A stretch of 64,000 nt of DNA. Origin: Pseudomonas benzenivorans (GTDB lineage Bacteria; Pseudomonadota; Gammaproteobacteria; Pseudomonadales; Pseudomonadaceae). The position numbers were made by a program, and so were the translations under genes. Position 1 is the stretch's first letter, and each line of letters opens with the position of its first letter. This document shows, piece after piece, positions 1 to 10,561 of this stretch. The DNA lies in NCBI RefSeq assembly GCF_033547155.1, contig NZ_CP137892.1, positions 2,046,001 through 2,110,000 of the forward strand, read 5' to 3'. The notes beneath the pieces are model-generated. The model was not told where the DNA came from. It saw only the letters and a program-made list of their open reading frames with translations, and made no database searches.

Positions 1-762
1 TCGCTGAACGTGCGGCGCAAGGCCCTGCAGGATCAGCTGGCCGAGGACAGTTACGACCTGCACGGCGTGCTCGCCAGCCTGCCCATGGAGGCCAGCGAGC
101 AGGCCTGGGAGGAGGAGCTGGAGCGCCTCGCCGGGCGCATTCAGCGCCTGGGGCCGATCAACCTGGCGGCCATCGACGAGTACCAGCAGCAGTCCGAGCG
201 CAAGCGCTACCTGGATGCCCAGGACGCCGACCTGGTCGAGGCCCTGGATACCCTGGAAAACGTCATCCGCAAGATCGACAAGGAAACCCGCAACCGCTTC
301 AAGGAGACCTTCGATCAGATCAACTCTGGCCTGCAGACCCTGTTCCCCAAGGTGTTCGGCGGGGGCAATGCCTACCTGGAGCTCACCGGCGAAGACCTGC
401 TGGACACCGGCGTGACCATCATGGCGCGGCCGCCGGGCAAGAAGAACAGCACCATCCACCTGCTGTCGGGCGGCGAGAAGGCGCTGACCGCGCTGGCCCT
501 GGTGTTCGCCATCTTCCAGCTCAACCCGGCGCCGTTCTGCATGCTCGACGAGGTGGATGCGCCGCTGGACGACGCCAACGTCGGCCGTTATGCCCGTTTG
601 GTCAAGGAAATGTCGGAGAAGGTGCAGTTCATCTATATCACCCACAACAAGATCGCCATGGAGATGGCCGATCAGCTGATGGGCGTTACCATGCACGAGC
701 CGGGGTGCTCGCGCCTGGTGGCGGTGGATGTGGAGGAGGCGTTGGCCATGGTCGAGGCCTGA
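1..762 (+). CDS. smc: SMC chromosome-segregation ATPase, C-terminal part (5' end outside window)
   Basis: The frame is open from base 1, so the gene begins before the window; about 253 C-terminal residues are seen. SMC forms long coiled-coil dimers that organise and segregate the chromosome, using ATP heads made of the two ends of the protein. The visible part has the end of a coiled coil and then the C-terminal head: the ABC signature [14 protein letters not shown], then Walker B and D-loop in [16 protein letters not shown], and a switch-like THNK. Together these identify an SMC rather than another ABC ATPase. zipA and ligA follow on the same strand, the usual Pseudomonas order. Confidence 0.95.
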   Translation, partial: SLNVRRKALQDQLAEDSYDLHGVLASLPMEASEQAWEEELERLAGRIQRLGPINLAAIDEYQQQSERKRYLDAQDADLVEALDTLENVIRKIDKETRNRFKETFDQINSGLQTLFPKVFGGGNAYLELTGEDLLDTGVTIMARPPGKKNSTIHLLSGGEKALTALALVFAIFQLNPAPFCMLDEVDAPLDDANVGRYARLVKEMSEKVQFIYITHNKIAMEMADQLMGVTMHEPGCSRLVAVDVEEALAMVEA

Positions 763-981
763 GAAGGCTGGGCGTGCAACAATCGCGCTGCACGGCCAGC
801 TGTTATAACGACCTGTCGGCTGTGTAAAGTTGCCTTTCGTCGTGCTAGCTTATTGCGCACTTTTATCGCACGTGGAAAACGCCTGACAGAACATGGAGTT
901 GGCGCCGCGTTTCAAGGTCATCGAAGTAAGGGCGGGATGCTCTTTTTTACGTAGAAAATTCATTAGGGGTCAGGGTATTTC

Positions 982-1809
982 ATGGAATTCGGTCTGCGCG
1001 AGTGGCTGATCGTCATCGGTATCATCGTCATTGCCGGCATCTTGTTCGATGGCTGGCGGCGCATGCGTGGCGGTAAGGGCAAGTTGAAATTCAAGCTCGA
1101 CCGGAGCATGGCCGGCGGAGTGGACGATGAGGGCGATCCCGATCTGCTCGGCCCGCCACGGGTCGTTCAGCGTCAGCAGGAGCCTTCGCTGGACGAGCAC
1201 GACCTGCCGGCCATGAGCGCCCGTGAGTCGAGTCGGCGCCGCTCCAACGAGCCGCGCCAGGGTGACCTGAATCTGGACCTGGACGAGCCGGTGCCGACCC
1301 TGCTCAGCCCCGTCGACCAGGGGGCCCCGGAGGCCCATAACGGCGCCAAGAAAAACGTCGGCAAAGAGCCGGCGGCGGTGGAAGAAGTCCTGGTGATCAA
1401 CGTGGTCGCCCGGGATGATGGAGGGTTCAAGGGCCCGGCCCTGTTGCAGAACATCCTCGAGAGCGGCCTGCGCTTCGGCGAAATGGACATCTTCCATCGT
1501 CACGAGAGCATGGCCGGCAACGGCGAGGTGCTGTTCTCCATGGCCAACGCGCTCAAGCCAGGCACTTTCGATCTGGACGATATCGAGGGTTTCAGCACCC
1601 GCGCAGTGAGCTTCTTCCTCGGCCTGCCGGGGCCGCGCCACCCGAAGCAGGCGTTCGACGTGATGGTCGCCGCCGCGCGCAAGTTGGCTCACGAGCTGAA
1701 CGGCGAATTGAAGGACGACCAGCGCAGCGTGATGACTGCCCAGACCATCGAACACTACCGCCAGCGCATCGTCGAGTTCGAGCGCAAGCAGTTGACCGGT
1801 AAACGCTAA
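982..1809 (+). CDS. zipA: Cell division protein ZipA
   Basis: 275 residues. ZipA is an inner-membrane anchor that tethers FtsZ polymers to the membrane in the early divisome. A single N-terminal membrane segment (residues about 7-23, [17 protein letters not shown]) is followed by a basic stretch, a long charged and Pro-rich linker (about 50-135), and a C-terminal globular domain (about 140-270) of the FtsZ-binding type. The start has AGGGGTCAGGG upstream. It lies between smc and ligA, and a strong terminator hairpin follows the stop. Confidence 0.93.
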   Translation: MEFGLREWLIVIGIIVIAGILFDGWRRMRGGKGKLKFKLDRSMAGGVDDEGDPDLLGPPRVVQRQQEPSLDEHDLPAMSARESSRRRSNEPRQGDLNLDLDEPVPTLLSPVDQGAPEAHNGAKKNVGKEPAAVEEVLVINVVARDDGGFKGPALLQNILESGLRFGEMDIFHRHESMAGNGEVLFSMANALKPGTFDLDDIEGFSTRAVSFFLGLPGPRHPKQAFDVMVAAARKLAHELNGELKDDQRSVMTAQTIEHYRQRIVEFERKQLTGKR

Positions 1810-1824
1810 GTAGCAATTGTGTCG

Positions 1825-1854
1825 CGAAAAGAGCAGCCCAGGCTGCTCTTTTCG
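1825..1854 (+). terminator. Rho-independent terminator after zipA, abutting ligA
   Basis: A perfect inverted repeat: CGAAAAGAGCAGCC, a two-base loop CA, then GGCTGCTCTTTTCG, with further T-rich bases (TTTG). The stem is 14 bp and A/T-rich at its foot, as in bidirectional intrinsic terminators. Only 8 bases separate its end from the first possible ligA start codon. Confidence 0.8.
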
Positions 1855-1859
1855 TTTGA

Positions 1860-4265
<2,406 letters not shown>

Positions 4266-4269
4266 GCCT

Positions 4270-4344
4270 GTAGGGTGCGCTGCGCGCAGCAACCGCGCTC
4301 TGCCGGCGGTACCCGCTGGATGAAGAGGGCGCCATCCACTCTAC
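4270..4344. repeat. REP-like palindromic intergenic unit
   Basis: The segment begins GTAGGGTGCGCTGCGCGCAG and ends with CCATCCACTCTAC, so its ends are imperfectly complementary. This resembles the short GTAGGGTG-type palindromic repeats scattered between Pseudomonas genes. It sits between the convergent ends of ligA and the AraC-type regulator. Only one unit is seen, so the call rests on resemblance. Confidence 0.4.
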
Positions 4345-4389
4345 GGGCTATGGCAGCGTCGACGGGCGGGCCAGGTCTGCCGCGAGGGG

Positions 4390-5265
4390 TCAGGCCCTGA
4401 CGCCGCGAAGCAGGCCTTCGATCACCTTCTGCGAGGAATCCTTCCCGGCCGAGACGAGACCGCCGGGCTGTTCGCCGCGATTCGACTGGCGATACTCGCT
4501 GGGGGTGCAGCCGTTGTACTGCTTGAAGGACCGGGCGAAGTAGGACGGGTCCTTGAAGCCGGCCTCGTAACCGATGCTGGTGATGGGCATCTGGCTGTTG
4601 TCGAGCAGCTCCCTGGCGAAGTCCATGCGCTTGCCGAGGATGTAGTCCATGAAACCGACGCCCATGACCTCCTTGAACAGGCGGCTGAAGCGAAAACTGG
4701 TCATCCCGCAACGCTGCGCCAGCGCCTTCTGGTCGATGTTCTCGCGAAAATGCTCATCTATGTATTGCAGGACCTTGTTCAACGCCCGGTGCTTCTGGTG
4801 CGCAGCGGTCATGCGGATGCTATCGGGAACGCTCGGATAACGTTCGACCAGGGGCTTCTTGCCCTGGCTGACGGCGCTGCGGCGCAGTTCGCACAGTTGC
4901 ATCAGGGAGCGCAGGTAGCGGTTCTTCTCGGCAGCGCTCAGGGGCAGCACCATGTACTCCCAAACCCGCGAGCGCATGGCCCACACGGCCAGTTCCTCGG
5001 AGTGCTGCACGGTGAACATGGTGATCGGGATGGAGGGCACGCAGCGTTTGACCTCCAGCAGCAGGTTGAGGCCGAGGGCGTCCGGGCGGTCGAAATGCAT
5101 GCAGATCATGTCCGGCTGTTGCGCGCTGGCCCGCTGAGGCATGGCGGTCGCCTCGGCCAGGCGGCACTCGCAAATGCCGCGAAAATGCGCGATCAGGTCG
5201 GCAACCGATCGGTCGTGTGTCATGTCGAGCCATAACAGGAATGGCTTGGTGGCCGAGTTAGACAT
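4390..5265 (-). CDS. AraC-family regulator with degenerate receiver-like N-terminus
   Basis: 291 residues. The C-terminal ~100 residues are a clear AraC/XylS DNA-binding domain with two helix-turn-helices (ALAQRCGMTSFRFSRLFKE, then ITSIGYEAGFKDPSYFARSFKQYNGCTPSEYR). The N-terminal ~130 residues look like a response-regulator receiver: an early Asp (WLD), a candidate phospho-Asp region (MICMHFDRPDALG) and EYMVLPLS where a true receiver has Lys-Pro. The invariant Lys is Leu here, so normal phosphorylation signalling is doubtful. It is transcribed away from the flp/tad operon across a 421-base gap and is the obvious candidate regulator of it; that is inference. P. aeruginosa uses a different regulator, PprB, for its tad locus. 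Confidence 0.85.
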   Translation of the reverse strand: MSNSATKPFLLWLDMTHDRSVADLIAHFRGICECRLAEATAMPQRASAQQPDMICMHFDRPDALGLNLLLEVKRCVPSIPITMFTVQHSEELAVWAMRSRVWEYMVLPLSAAEKNRYLRSLMQLCELRRSAVSQGKKPLVERYPSVPDSIRMTAAHQKHRALNKVLQYIDEHFRENIDQKALAQRCGMTSFRFSRLFKEVMGVGFMDYILGKRMDFARELLDNSQMPITSIGYEAGFKDPSYFARSFKQYNGCTPSEYRQSNRGEQPGGLVSAGKDSSQKVIEGLLRGVRA

Positions 5266-5686
5266 CGCTTCTTAGCTCTGCGCCTTAGTTGTGTCCCCAC
5301 CTCGAAGTATTGTCAGAATGCCAGTACTGTAAAGATCAACTCTCGATAAAGCGCAGGCTTCTTAGACTTTTGGGTTCTGTATACAGGCTCGAGCCAATGA
5401 CTGTGCGGCTTTCCTCTGTCTGGCGATTTCGATCTTTTTCGGATTGCTTCGCCGCTTGCGAATCTTCTTAGGACGTATTAGCAAGTCCTTCTCGCGCAAA
5501 GGCATTTTCCACGTACTGCCGGGTGCTGCGGTTCTGCACGCCGTTTCGCCTGCGCCGCAAAATAGTCCTAGTGTTCCGCAAAACTCTTCTAACCCTCGGG
5601 CCGCACCCTTACTAGGGTTCGAGTCAGGCGGGGCAAGAAGTGCCGCCGGTTTCCTGGAAGAGCGACTTTCTAGTGAGGTGGGCAAA
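5266..5686. other. Divergent regulatory region between the AraC-type regulator and flp
   Basis: 421 bases without a convincing gene and visibly more AT-rich than its neighbours. An open frame running into flp from 5444 lacks a start with a ribosome site and does not read like a protein. Visible structures are an inverted repeat AGGAC/GTCCT (5470-5489), two CCGCAAAA-type direct repeats about 5558-5583, and AACCCT/AGGGTT arms at 5591-5596 and 5614-5619. These are candidate regulator sites; I cannot place a promoter with confidence. Confidence 0.4.
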
Positions 5687-5884
5687 ATGACTTTTCAAGC
5701 AATCAAGACTTCGATGATGAAGTTCGTAAAAGACGAAGAGGGCCTGACCATCGTGGAGTATGCGGTGGCTGGTGGGCTGGTGACGCTAGGCGCTGTAGGT
5801 GCTTTCGTGCTTCTGGGGGGCAGTGTGGCAACAGCAATTGAATGTCTGGACGACGCAGTCAATGGTGTTGATTGCACACCGTAA
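5687..5884 (+). CDS. flp: Flp type IVb pilin
   Basis: 65 residues, start chosen at an ATG preceded by GAGGTGGG. This is the major subunit of the Flp (tight adherence) pilus. It has a short basic leader, then the prepilin cleavage region EEGLTIVEYAVAGG with the conserved Glu at +5 and Tyr at +6 after the cleaved Gly, followed by a hydrophobic assembly helix. It is the first gene of the tad operon, and the prepilin peptidase that should process it starts 21 bases downstream. The C-terminus has two Cys (IECLDD and VDCTP) that could form a disulfide. Confidence 0.92.
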   Translation: MTFQAIKTSMMKFVKDEEGLTIVEYAVAGGLVTLGAVGAFVLLGGSVATAIECLDDAVNGVDCTP

Positions 5885-5905
5885 TTCTTAAAAAGTGATG
5901 TAGCG

Positions 5906-6412
5906 ATGTTCATGGAGCAGATGGTCCCCGTCATTGTGCTACTAGGGCTGCTGGGCATAGCGGTGGCGAGCGATCTGCGCCGCCACCGCATTCCCAACCT
6001 CCTGGTTGTACTGGGCCTCGCCCTGGGGCTTGCCGGCCAGGCTTATTCGGGTGGATTAGGTGGCCTGGGCGATGGAACGCTGGGGCTGCTGGTCGGCTTC
6101 GGGGTGTTTCTTCCGCTCTATGCCCTGGGCGGCATGGCCGCCGGCGACGTCAAGCTGATGGCCATGGTCGGCGCCTTTCTTACTCCGAGTGGAGCACTCT
6201 GGGCGGCGCTGTTCAGCCTGCTGGCCGGCGGCCTGTGCGGCTTTCTGATCGTGCTGGTGCGCGGGCAACTGCTGCAGACCCTGGGACGTTACGGACTGAT
6301 GCTCAAGGCCCGGGCCTACCTGGCGCCGGCGGCGGACGAAGTGGCCGGCAAGCCTTTTCCCTATTCGGTGGCGATTCTGCTGGGCACGTTCGCCAGCCTG
6401 TATTGGCTGTAA
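5906..6412 (+). CDS. fppA: Prepilin peptidase (TadV/FppA/CpaA type)
   Basis: 168 residues, almost all hydrophobic, with about 5-6 membrane segments. It is an inner-membrane aspartyl protease of the short GxGD class that cleaves the leader of Flp prepilin and of pseudopilins. The two catalytic Asp are visible in VASDLRRHRIPN (near residue 22) and AAGDVKLMA (near 78). It lacks the N-terminal methylase domain of PilD, as expected for the tad branch. It follows the pilin gene directly. Confidence 0.9.
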   Translation: MFMEQMVPVIVLLGLLGIAVASDLRRHRIPNLLVVLGLALGLAGQAYSGGLGGLGDGTLGLLVGFGVFLPLYALGGMAAGDVKLMAMVGAFLTPSGALWAALFSLLAGGLCGFLIVLVRGQLLQTLGRYGLMLKARAYLAPAADEVAGKPFPYSVAILLGTFASLYWL

Positions 6413-6439
6413 ACCGTCTTATTGTTCTGGAGGCCCGTG

Positions 6440-7762
6440 ATGTACGCCATTAGCGACAGCGACGCCTACCCCAGCCAGCGCGAGGCGGTGCAGCGGCTGG
6501 CCCCGCAACCGCGGACGGTGCGCGAGACCGGCCTGGCAGACAGCTTTCTCGGTGACCTGGTGTGCAAGCACCTGCACGATGCCGGCGTGCTGGATATGCC
6601 GAGGCTGGTGGAGCGCCTGGCGCTGACCGGTTCGGTGCTCGAAGAGGTGCTCGGCTTCCTGCGCAAGGACGGGCGCATCGAAGTGCTGGGGCAAACCGGT
6701 GGCCAGGCGCTGCGCTATGGCTTGACCGAGCGCGGTCGCAGCAGCGCCCGCGACGCCCTGGCCCGCAGCGGTTATATCGGCGCGGCGCCCTACCCGGTGA
6801 GCAGCTACCGCTCCCTGCTCAAGCTGCAGACCATCCACCACGGTCGTATCACCGCCAGCGATATGCACGCGGCCTTCGCCGAAGTGGTGCTGTCGGAGGC
6901 CATGCTCGATCAACTGGGCGCGGCGATGAATTCCGGACGGGCCGTGATGATCTATGGTCCGGCGGGTACCGGCAAGACCTATATCAGCTCGCGGCTGATC
7001 GGGCTGTTCGCCGAGGCGGTCTGGGTGCCTCATGCCATCGCGATCAACGAGGCGGTGGTGGAGATCTACGACCCGCAGGTGCATCAGCGCCTGGAGGATC
7101 AGGGCCAGCAAAAGAACCTGATGCTCAACCAGGGCATTGATCGCCGGCTGCTGTGCTGCAAGCGGCCGGTGGTGATCACCGGCGGCGAGTTGAGCATGGA
7201 GCAACTGGACATCCGCTACGACGCCTTCAGCCGTCAATACCAGGCGCCGTTGCAACTCAAGGCCAGCAACGGCCTGTTCATCATCGACGACATGGGCCGT
7301 CAGCGCGTCGAGCCGGCGCAGCTGCTCAACCGCTGGATAGTGCCGATGGAGGAGAAGCGCGACTTCCTCAACCTCGGCGGCGGCCGCCACTGCGAGCTGC
7401 CCTTCGACCTGATCCTGGTGTTCTCGACCAATCTCAACCCGCTGGAGTTGGCCGACGAGGCCTTCCTGCGGCGCATCGGCTACAAGCTGCACTTCGACTA
7501 CCTCACGCCCGATCAATACACGCGCATCTGGCGCCAGGAGTGCGACCGCCTGGGCATCGCCTACGACGAGGCATTGCTGGGCTTCGTACTGCAGGGCTTG
7601 TACGAGGTCGAGGGGATGCCGCTGGTGCCCTGCCACCCCCGCGACCTGCTCGGCATGGCGCTGGATCGCCAGCGCTACCAAGACGGCGCCGGCCCGCTGT
7701 CGCCAGGCGAACTGGAGTGGGCCTGGCGCAACTACTTCGTCCAGCTCGACTTTCTCGGCTAA
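6440..7762 (+). CDS. AAA+ ATPase of the tad operon, function unknown
   Basis: 440 residues. The ATG at 6440 is preceded by GGAGG at 6 bases; in-frame codons upstream are less likely. An N-terminal ~130 residues look like a winged-helix-type region (VLEEVLGFLRKDGRIEVLG). An ATPase core follows: Walker A YGPAGTGKTYISSRL (near 173), Walker B GLFIIDDMGRQ (near 278), sensor-like VFSTNLNP (near 327), and a C-terminal helical lid. It is separate from TadA and TadZ, which occur later in the operon, and has no counterpart in the P. aeruginosa tad locus as I know it. A remodelling or regulatory ATPase is plausible; substrate unknown. Confidence 0.75.
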   Translation: MYAISDSDAYPSQREAVQRLAPQPRTVRETGLADSFLGDLVCKHLHDAGVLDMPRLVERLALTGSVLEEVLGFLRKDGRIEVLGQTGGQALRYGLTERGRSSARDALARSGYIGAAPYPVSSYRSLLKLQTIHHGRITASDMHAAFAEVVLSEAMLDQLGAAMNSGRAVMIYGPAGTGKTYISSRLIGLFAEAVWVPHAIAINEAVVEIYDPQVHQRLEDQGQQKNLMLNQGIDRRLLCCKRPVVITGGELSMEQLDIRYDAFSRQYQAPLQLKASNGLFIIDDMGRQRVEPAQLLNRWIVPMEEKRDFLNLGGGRHCELPFDLILVFSTNLNPLELADEAFLRRIGYKLHFDYLTPDQYTRIWRQECDRLGIAYDEALLGFVLQGLYEVEGMPLVPCHPRDLLGMALDRQRYQDGAGPLSPGELEWAWRNYFVQLDFLG

Positions 7763-7774
7763 GGAGATACTGAC

Positions 7775-8587
7775 ATGAGTGCGCGAACTCTTACCCTGGT
7801 GGCCCTGTCCCTAATCCTCGGCCTGGGCGCGGCGTGGATGGCCAACAACTGGCTCAGTGCCCGGCTGAACGCCAGCCCGGACGACAACCTGCAGAACGTG
7901 GTGGTGGCCACTGTGGAGATACCCTTCGGCCAGATGGTCGAAGCCCAGCACGTGACCCTGGTGCGCATGCCCAAGGGCACGGCGCCGGACGATGCCTTCG
8001 ACGCCCCCGACAAGGTGGTGGGCAAGATCGCCACCTTCGGCATGCTGCGCGGCGACATAGTGCGCGGTGCGCGGCTGGCCGAGCACCTGGGCGGCAGCAC
8101 CCTGGCCTCGCTGATCGAGTCGAACAAGCGCGCCATCTCGGTGCGGGTGGACGATGTGGTCGGAGTCGGCGGCTTCCTGTTGCCGGGCAACCGAGTCGAT
8201 GTCCTGGCCACCAAGAAAAGCGCCGGCAACGGCAACGAGGCCGAATCGAAGACCATCCTCGAAGACCTGCGAGTGCTGGCGGTCGACCAGACCGCCAGCA
8301 CCGACAAGACCCAGCCGGTGGTGGTGCGTGCGGTGACGCTGGAGATGACCAGCGAGGAGGCCGAGGTGCTGGTCAAGGCGCAGACCGAAGGCAAGCTGCA
8401 ACTGGCCCTGCGCAACCCGCTGAACAACGAGAAGAAGCCGGAAGTCGTCGAGGAGCCGGCGGCCGTGGCAGCGGCGCCGGCACCTAGTCCGGCTCCGGTG
8501 AAGCGCGTGGTGCGGCGCAGCTCCGGCGGCGGAGGTGTGACCATCATTCGTGGCACCGAGGTGAAGGTGGCCAAGGTGCATCTCTAG
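7775..8587 (+). CDS. rcpC: Flp pilus assembly protein CpaB/RcpC
   Basis: 270 residues, with AAGGAG upstream. RcpC/CpaB is a periplasmic protein of the Tad machine thought to work with the secretin. There is an N-terminal membrane anchor (LTLVALSLILGLGAAWMANN), then a SAF domain (about 40-105, VVVATVEIPFGQMV...LRGDIVRGARL) and the CpaB/RcpC domain (RAISVRVDDVVGVGGFLLPGNRVDVL). A Pro/Ala-rich linker and a basic tail (KRVVRRSSGGGG) precede a short final strand. It is followed by the secretin gene. Confidence 0.9.
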   Translation: MSARTLTLVALSLILGLGAAWMANNWLSARLNASPDDNLQNVVVATVEIPFGQMVEAQHVTLVRMPKGTAPDDAFDAPDKVVGKIATFGMLRGDIVRGARLAEHLGGSTLASLIESNKRAISVRVDDVVGVGGFLLPGNRVDVLATKKSAGNGNEAESKTILEDLRVLAVDQTASTDKTQPVVVRAVTLEMTSEEAEVLVKAQTEGKLQLALRNPLNNEKKPEVVEEPAAVAAAPAPSPAPVKRVVRRSSGGGGVTIIRGTEVKVAKVHL

Positions 8588-8666
8588 GAGTCGTTTGCCA
8601 CTGGCATATGGCCGGCTAGCCTTCTGGCATGGTCGAGCAAAAGACCTTTCAGGCAAGGAGAAGGAT

Positions 8667-10193
8667 ATGCAAAGCATTCGGAAAATCGCTTGCGCGTTGG
8701 TGCTGCTCGGTACCTGCTCGCCGCTCGTGCCCCTGATGGCGGCGGAAGCGTCGCCTGGGGTTGCAGCCATGCCGGCGGCCAACACCAGCAACGTCCAGGT
8801 GCCGATCTACAAGTCGCGGGTACTCACCACCCGCGCACCGGTCAAGAAGGTCTCGGTGGGCAACCCGGAGATCGCCGACATCCTGATCACCAGCCCCTCC
8901 GAGGTCTACCTGCTCGGACGTTCCCTGGGCAGCACCAACGTGCTGCTCTGGGATGGCAGGAACCGCCTGATCGACAGCCTCGACCTCGAGGTGGTGCACG
9001 ACCTCGGCGGATTGAAGGGCAAGCTCCATCAACTGATGCCCAACGAGCGCATCGAGGTGTTCAGCGCCCAGGGCGCGCTGGTGCTGCGCGGCCAGGTGAG
9101 CAGCGCGGCGGCGGCGGATACCGCGGTCAAGCTGGCCAAGACCTACACCGCGCAGACCGCCAGCGTGGTCCAGGGCGAGGGTGAGGCAGCCGCCGCGGCG
9201 CCGACCCAGTCGCTGGAAGTGATCAATCTGTTGACCGTCGGCGGCAGCCAGCAGGTGATGCTGGAGGTCAAGGTGGCGGAGATGCAGCGCAGCCTGGTCA
9301 AGAGCCTCAACGTGCGCTTCAACGCGCTGGACTTCGGCTCTTCCAGCCGTTGGTCCGGCGGTGGCTTCAACGGCGGAGTCGGGCCTGGCGGCATCCCGAT
9401 CGGCCTGGTTCCCGATCCGCTGAACGACGGGTTTATCATTCCCGACCCGACCAGCCTGATCGGAAGCGGCAAGGGCATCTTCGCCCAGTTCCTCTCCGAC
9501 GAGTTCCTCTTCAATGTGGTGCTGGAGGCGTCCAAGGACAACGGCTCGGCCAAGGTGCTGGCGGAGCCGACCCTGACCACCCTGACCGGACAGCAGGCGG
9601 AGTTCATCTCCGGCGGCGAGTTCCCCATCCCGGTATCCGACGACGATGGCATCACCATCGAGTTCAAGGAGTTCGGCGTGGGGGTCAAGTTCCTCCCGGT
9701 GGTGCTCGACTCCGGGCGCATCAACCTCAACCTGAATGTCTCGGTCAGCGAGCTGGTGGCGGCCAATAGCCTGGTGGTGCAGACGGGGGACGCCGTAGAG
9801 ACATCATTGTTGGTGCCGGCACTGACCAAGCGCAGCGCGCAGTCCACCGTCGAACTGGGCAACGGCCAGACCATCGCCATCGCCGGTTTGATCAGCGAGA
9901 ACACCCGCGACTTCGTCAGCCGCTTCCCCGGCCTGGGCGATATACCGGTGCTCGGCCACCTGTTTCGCAGCCAGGAGTTCGTCAATGGCGAAACCGAGCT
10001 GGTGATCCTGGTGACGCCGCATCTGGCCAAGCCGATAGACGCCAGAAGCGTGCGCCTGCCCACCGAGAAGTTCGTCGAACCGAGCGACCTGGATTTCTAT
10101 CTGCTCGGCAAGACCAAGGGGCGTCAACCGGGGCGGCGGGTGCCTGTCAGTCTTGGGGTCAGCGAGGGCAGTTTCGGTCATGACCTGAATTAG
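8667..10193 (+). CDS. rcpA: Tad secretin RcpA/CpaC
   Basis: 508 residues from the ATG at 8667, which has AAGGAGAAGG upstream and yields a Sec signal peptide (MQSIRKIACALVLLGTCSPL, cleavage near AEA). It is the outer-membrane pore of the Flp pilus machine. The N-terminal pilus-assembly domain (about 40-115) contains VSVGNPEIADILITSPSEVYLLG, and a BON-like segment follows. The C-terminal secretin domain has VLAEPTLTTLTGQQAEFISGGEFPIP and FPGLGDIPVLGHLFRS, both hallmark secretin motifs. A Gly-rich insertion lies near residues 225-250. Confidence 0.94.
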   Translation: MQSIRKIACALVLLGTCSPLVPLMAAEASPGVAAMPAANTSNVQVPIYKSRVLTTRAPVKKVSVGNPEIADILITSPSEVYLLGRSLGSTNVLLWDGRNRLIDSLDLEVVHDLGGLKGKLHQLMPNERIEVFSAQGALVLRGQVSSAAAADTAVKLAKTYTAQTASVVQGEGEAAAAAPTQSLEVINLLTVGGSQQVMLEVKVAEMQRSLVKSLNVRFNALDFGSSSRWSGGGFNGGVGPGGIPIGLVPDPLNDGFIIPDPTSLIGSGKGIFAQFLSDEFLFNVVLEASKDNGSAKVLAEPTLTTLTGQQAEFISGGEFPIPVSDDDGITIEFKEFGVGVKFLPVVLDSGRINLNLNVSVSELVAANSLVVQTGDAVETSLLVPALTKRSAQSTVELGNGQTIAIAGLISENTRDFVSRFPGLGDIPVLGHLFRSQEFVNGETELVILVTPHLAKPIDARSVRLPTEKFVEPSDLDFYLLGKTKGRQPGRRVPVSLGVSEGSFGHDLN

Positions 10194-10279
10194 CGGCTAA
10201 GGGAGCAAGAGCTTTCTGGTGACGGGTGAACGCCTGCAAAGCAGGCCGCCGCGACATCGAATTATTGGAGGTAGCGAAG

Positions 10280-10552
10280 ATGAAAACCATGATTCCCCTG
10301 TGCACGCTGGCATTCGCCCTGGCCGGATGCATGACCTATGAGGAGGGGCGGGTAGGGCCGCTCGGCAGTACGGTCTACGACGTCCACTATCAGCAGATCG
10401 CCGACAAGCAGCAGGCGGCGGCCCCCGGTACTGAGGTCTCCGCGACCGGCACCGACGGCCCGTTGACGGAAAAGGTCATGGATGGCTATCGCGGGGTGAC
10501 CGGCGATGCGCAGCAGGTCGGCCAGCCCATCCAGATCAACATCAATAACTGA
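10280..10552 (+). CDS. Small lipoprotein of the tad operon
   Basis: 90 residues from an ATG preceded by GGAGGTAGCGAAG. A lipoprotein signal is clear (MKTMIPLCTLAFALAGCMTY, lipobox FALAGC). The rest is small, polar and has no domain I recognise. It lies between the secretin and the TadG-like gene, where other tad loci often hold a small lipoprotein (RcpB-like pilotin or PA4298-like position). A role in secretin targeting is therefore possible, but this is inferred from position only. Confidence 0.65.
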   Translation: MKTMIPLCTLAFALAGCMTYEEGRVGPLGSTVYDVHYQQIADKQQAAAPGTEVSATGTDGPLTEKVMDGYRGVTGDAQQVGQPIQININN

Positions 10553-10561
10553 GGGCGGATC

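Noticed and set aside
5444..5686. An N-terminal extension of Flp pilin
   Set aside because: The extension has no ribosome site, and its translation is Ser/Pro-rich. The ATG at 5687 gives the normal pilin leader.
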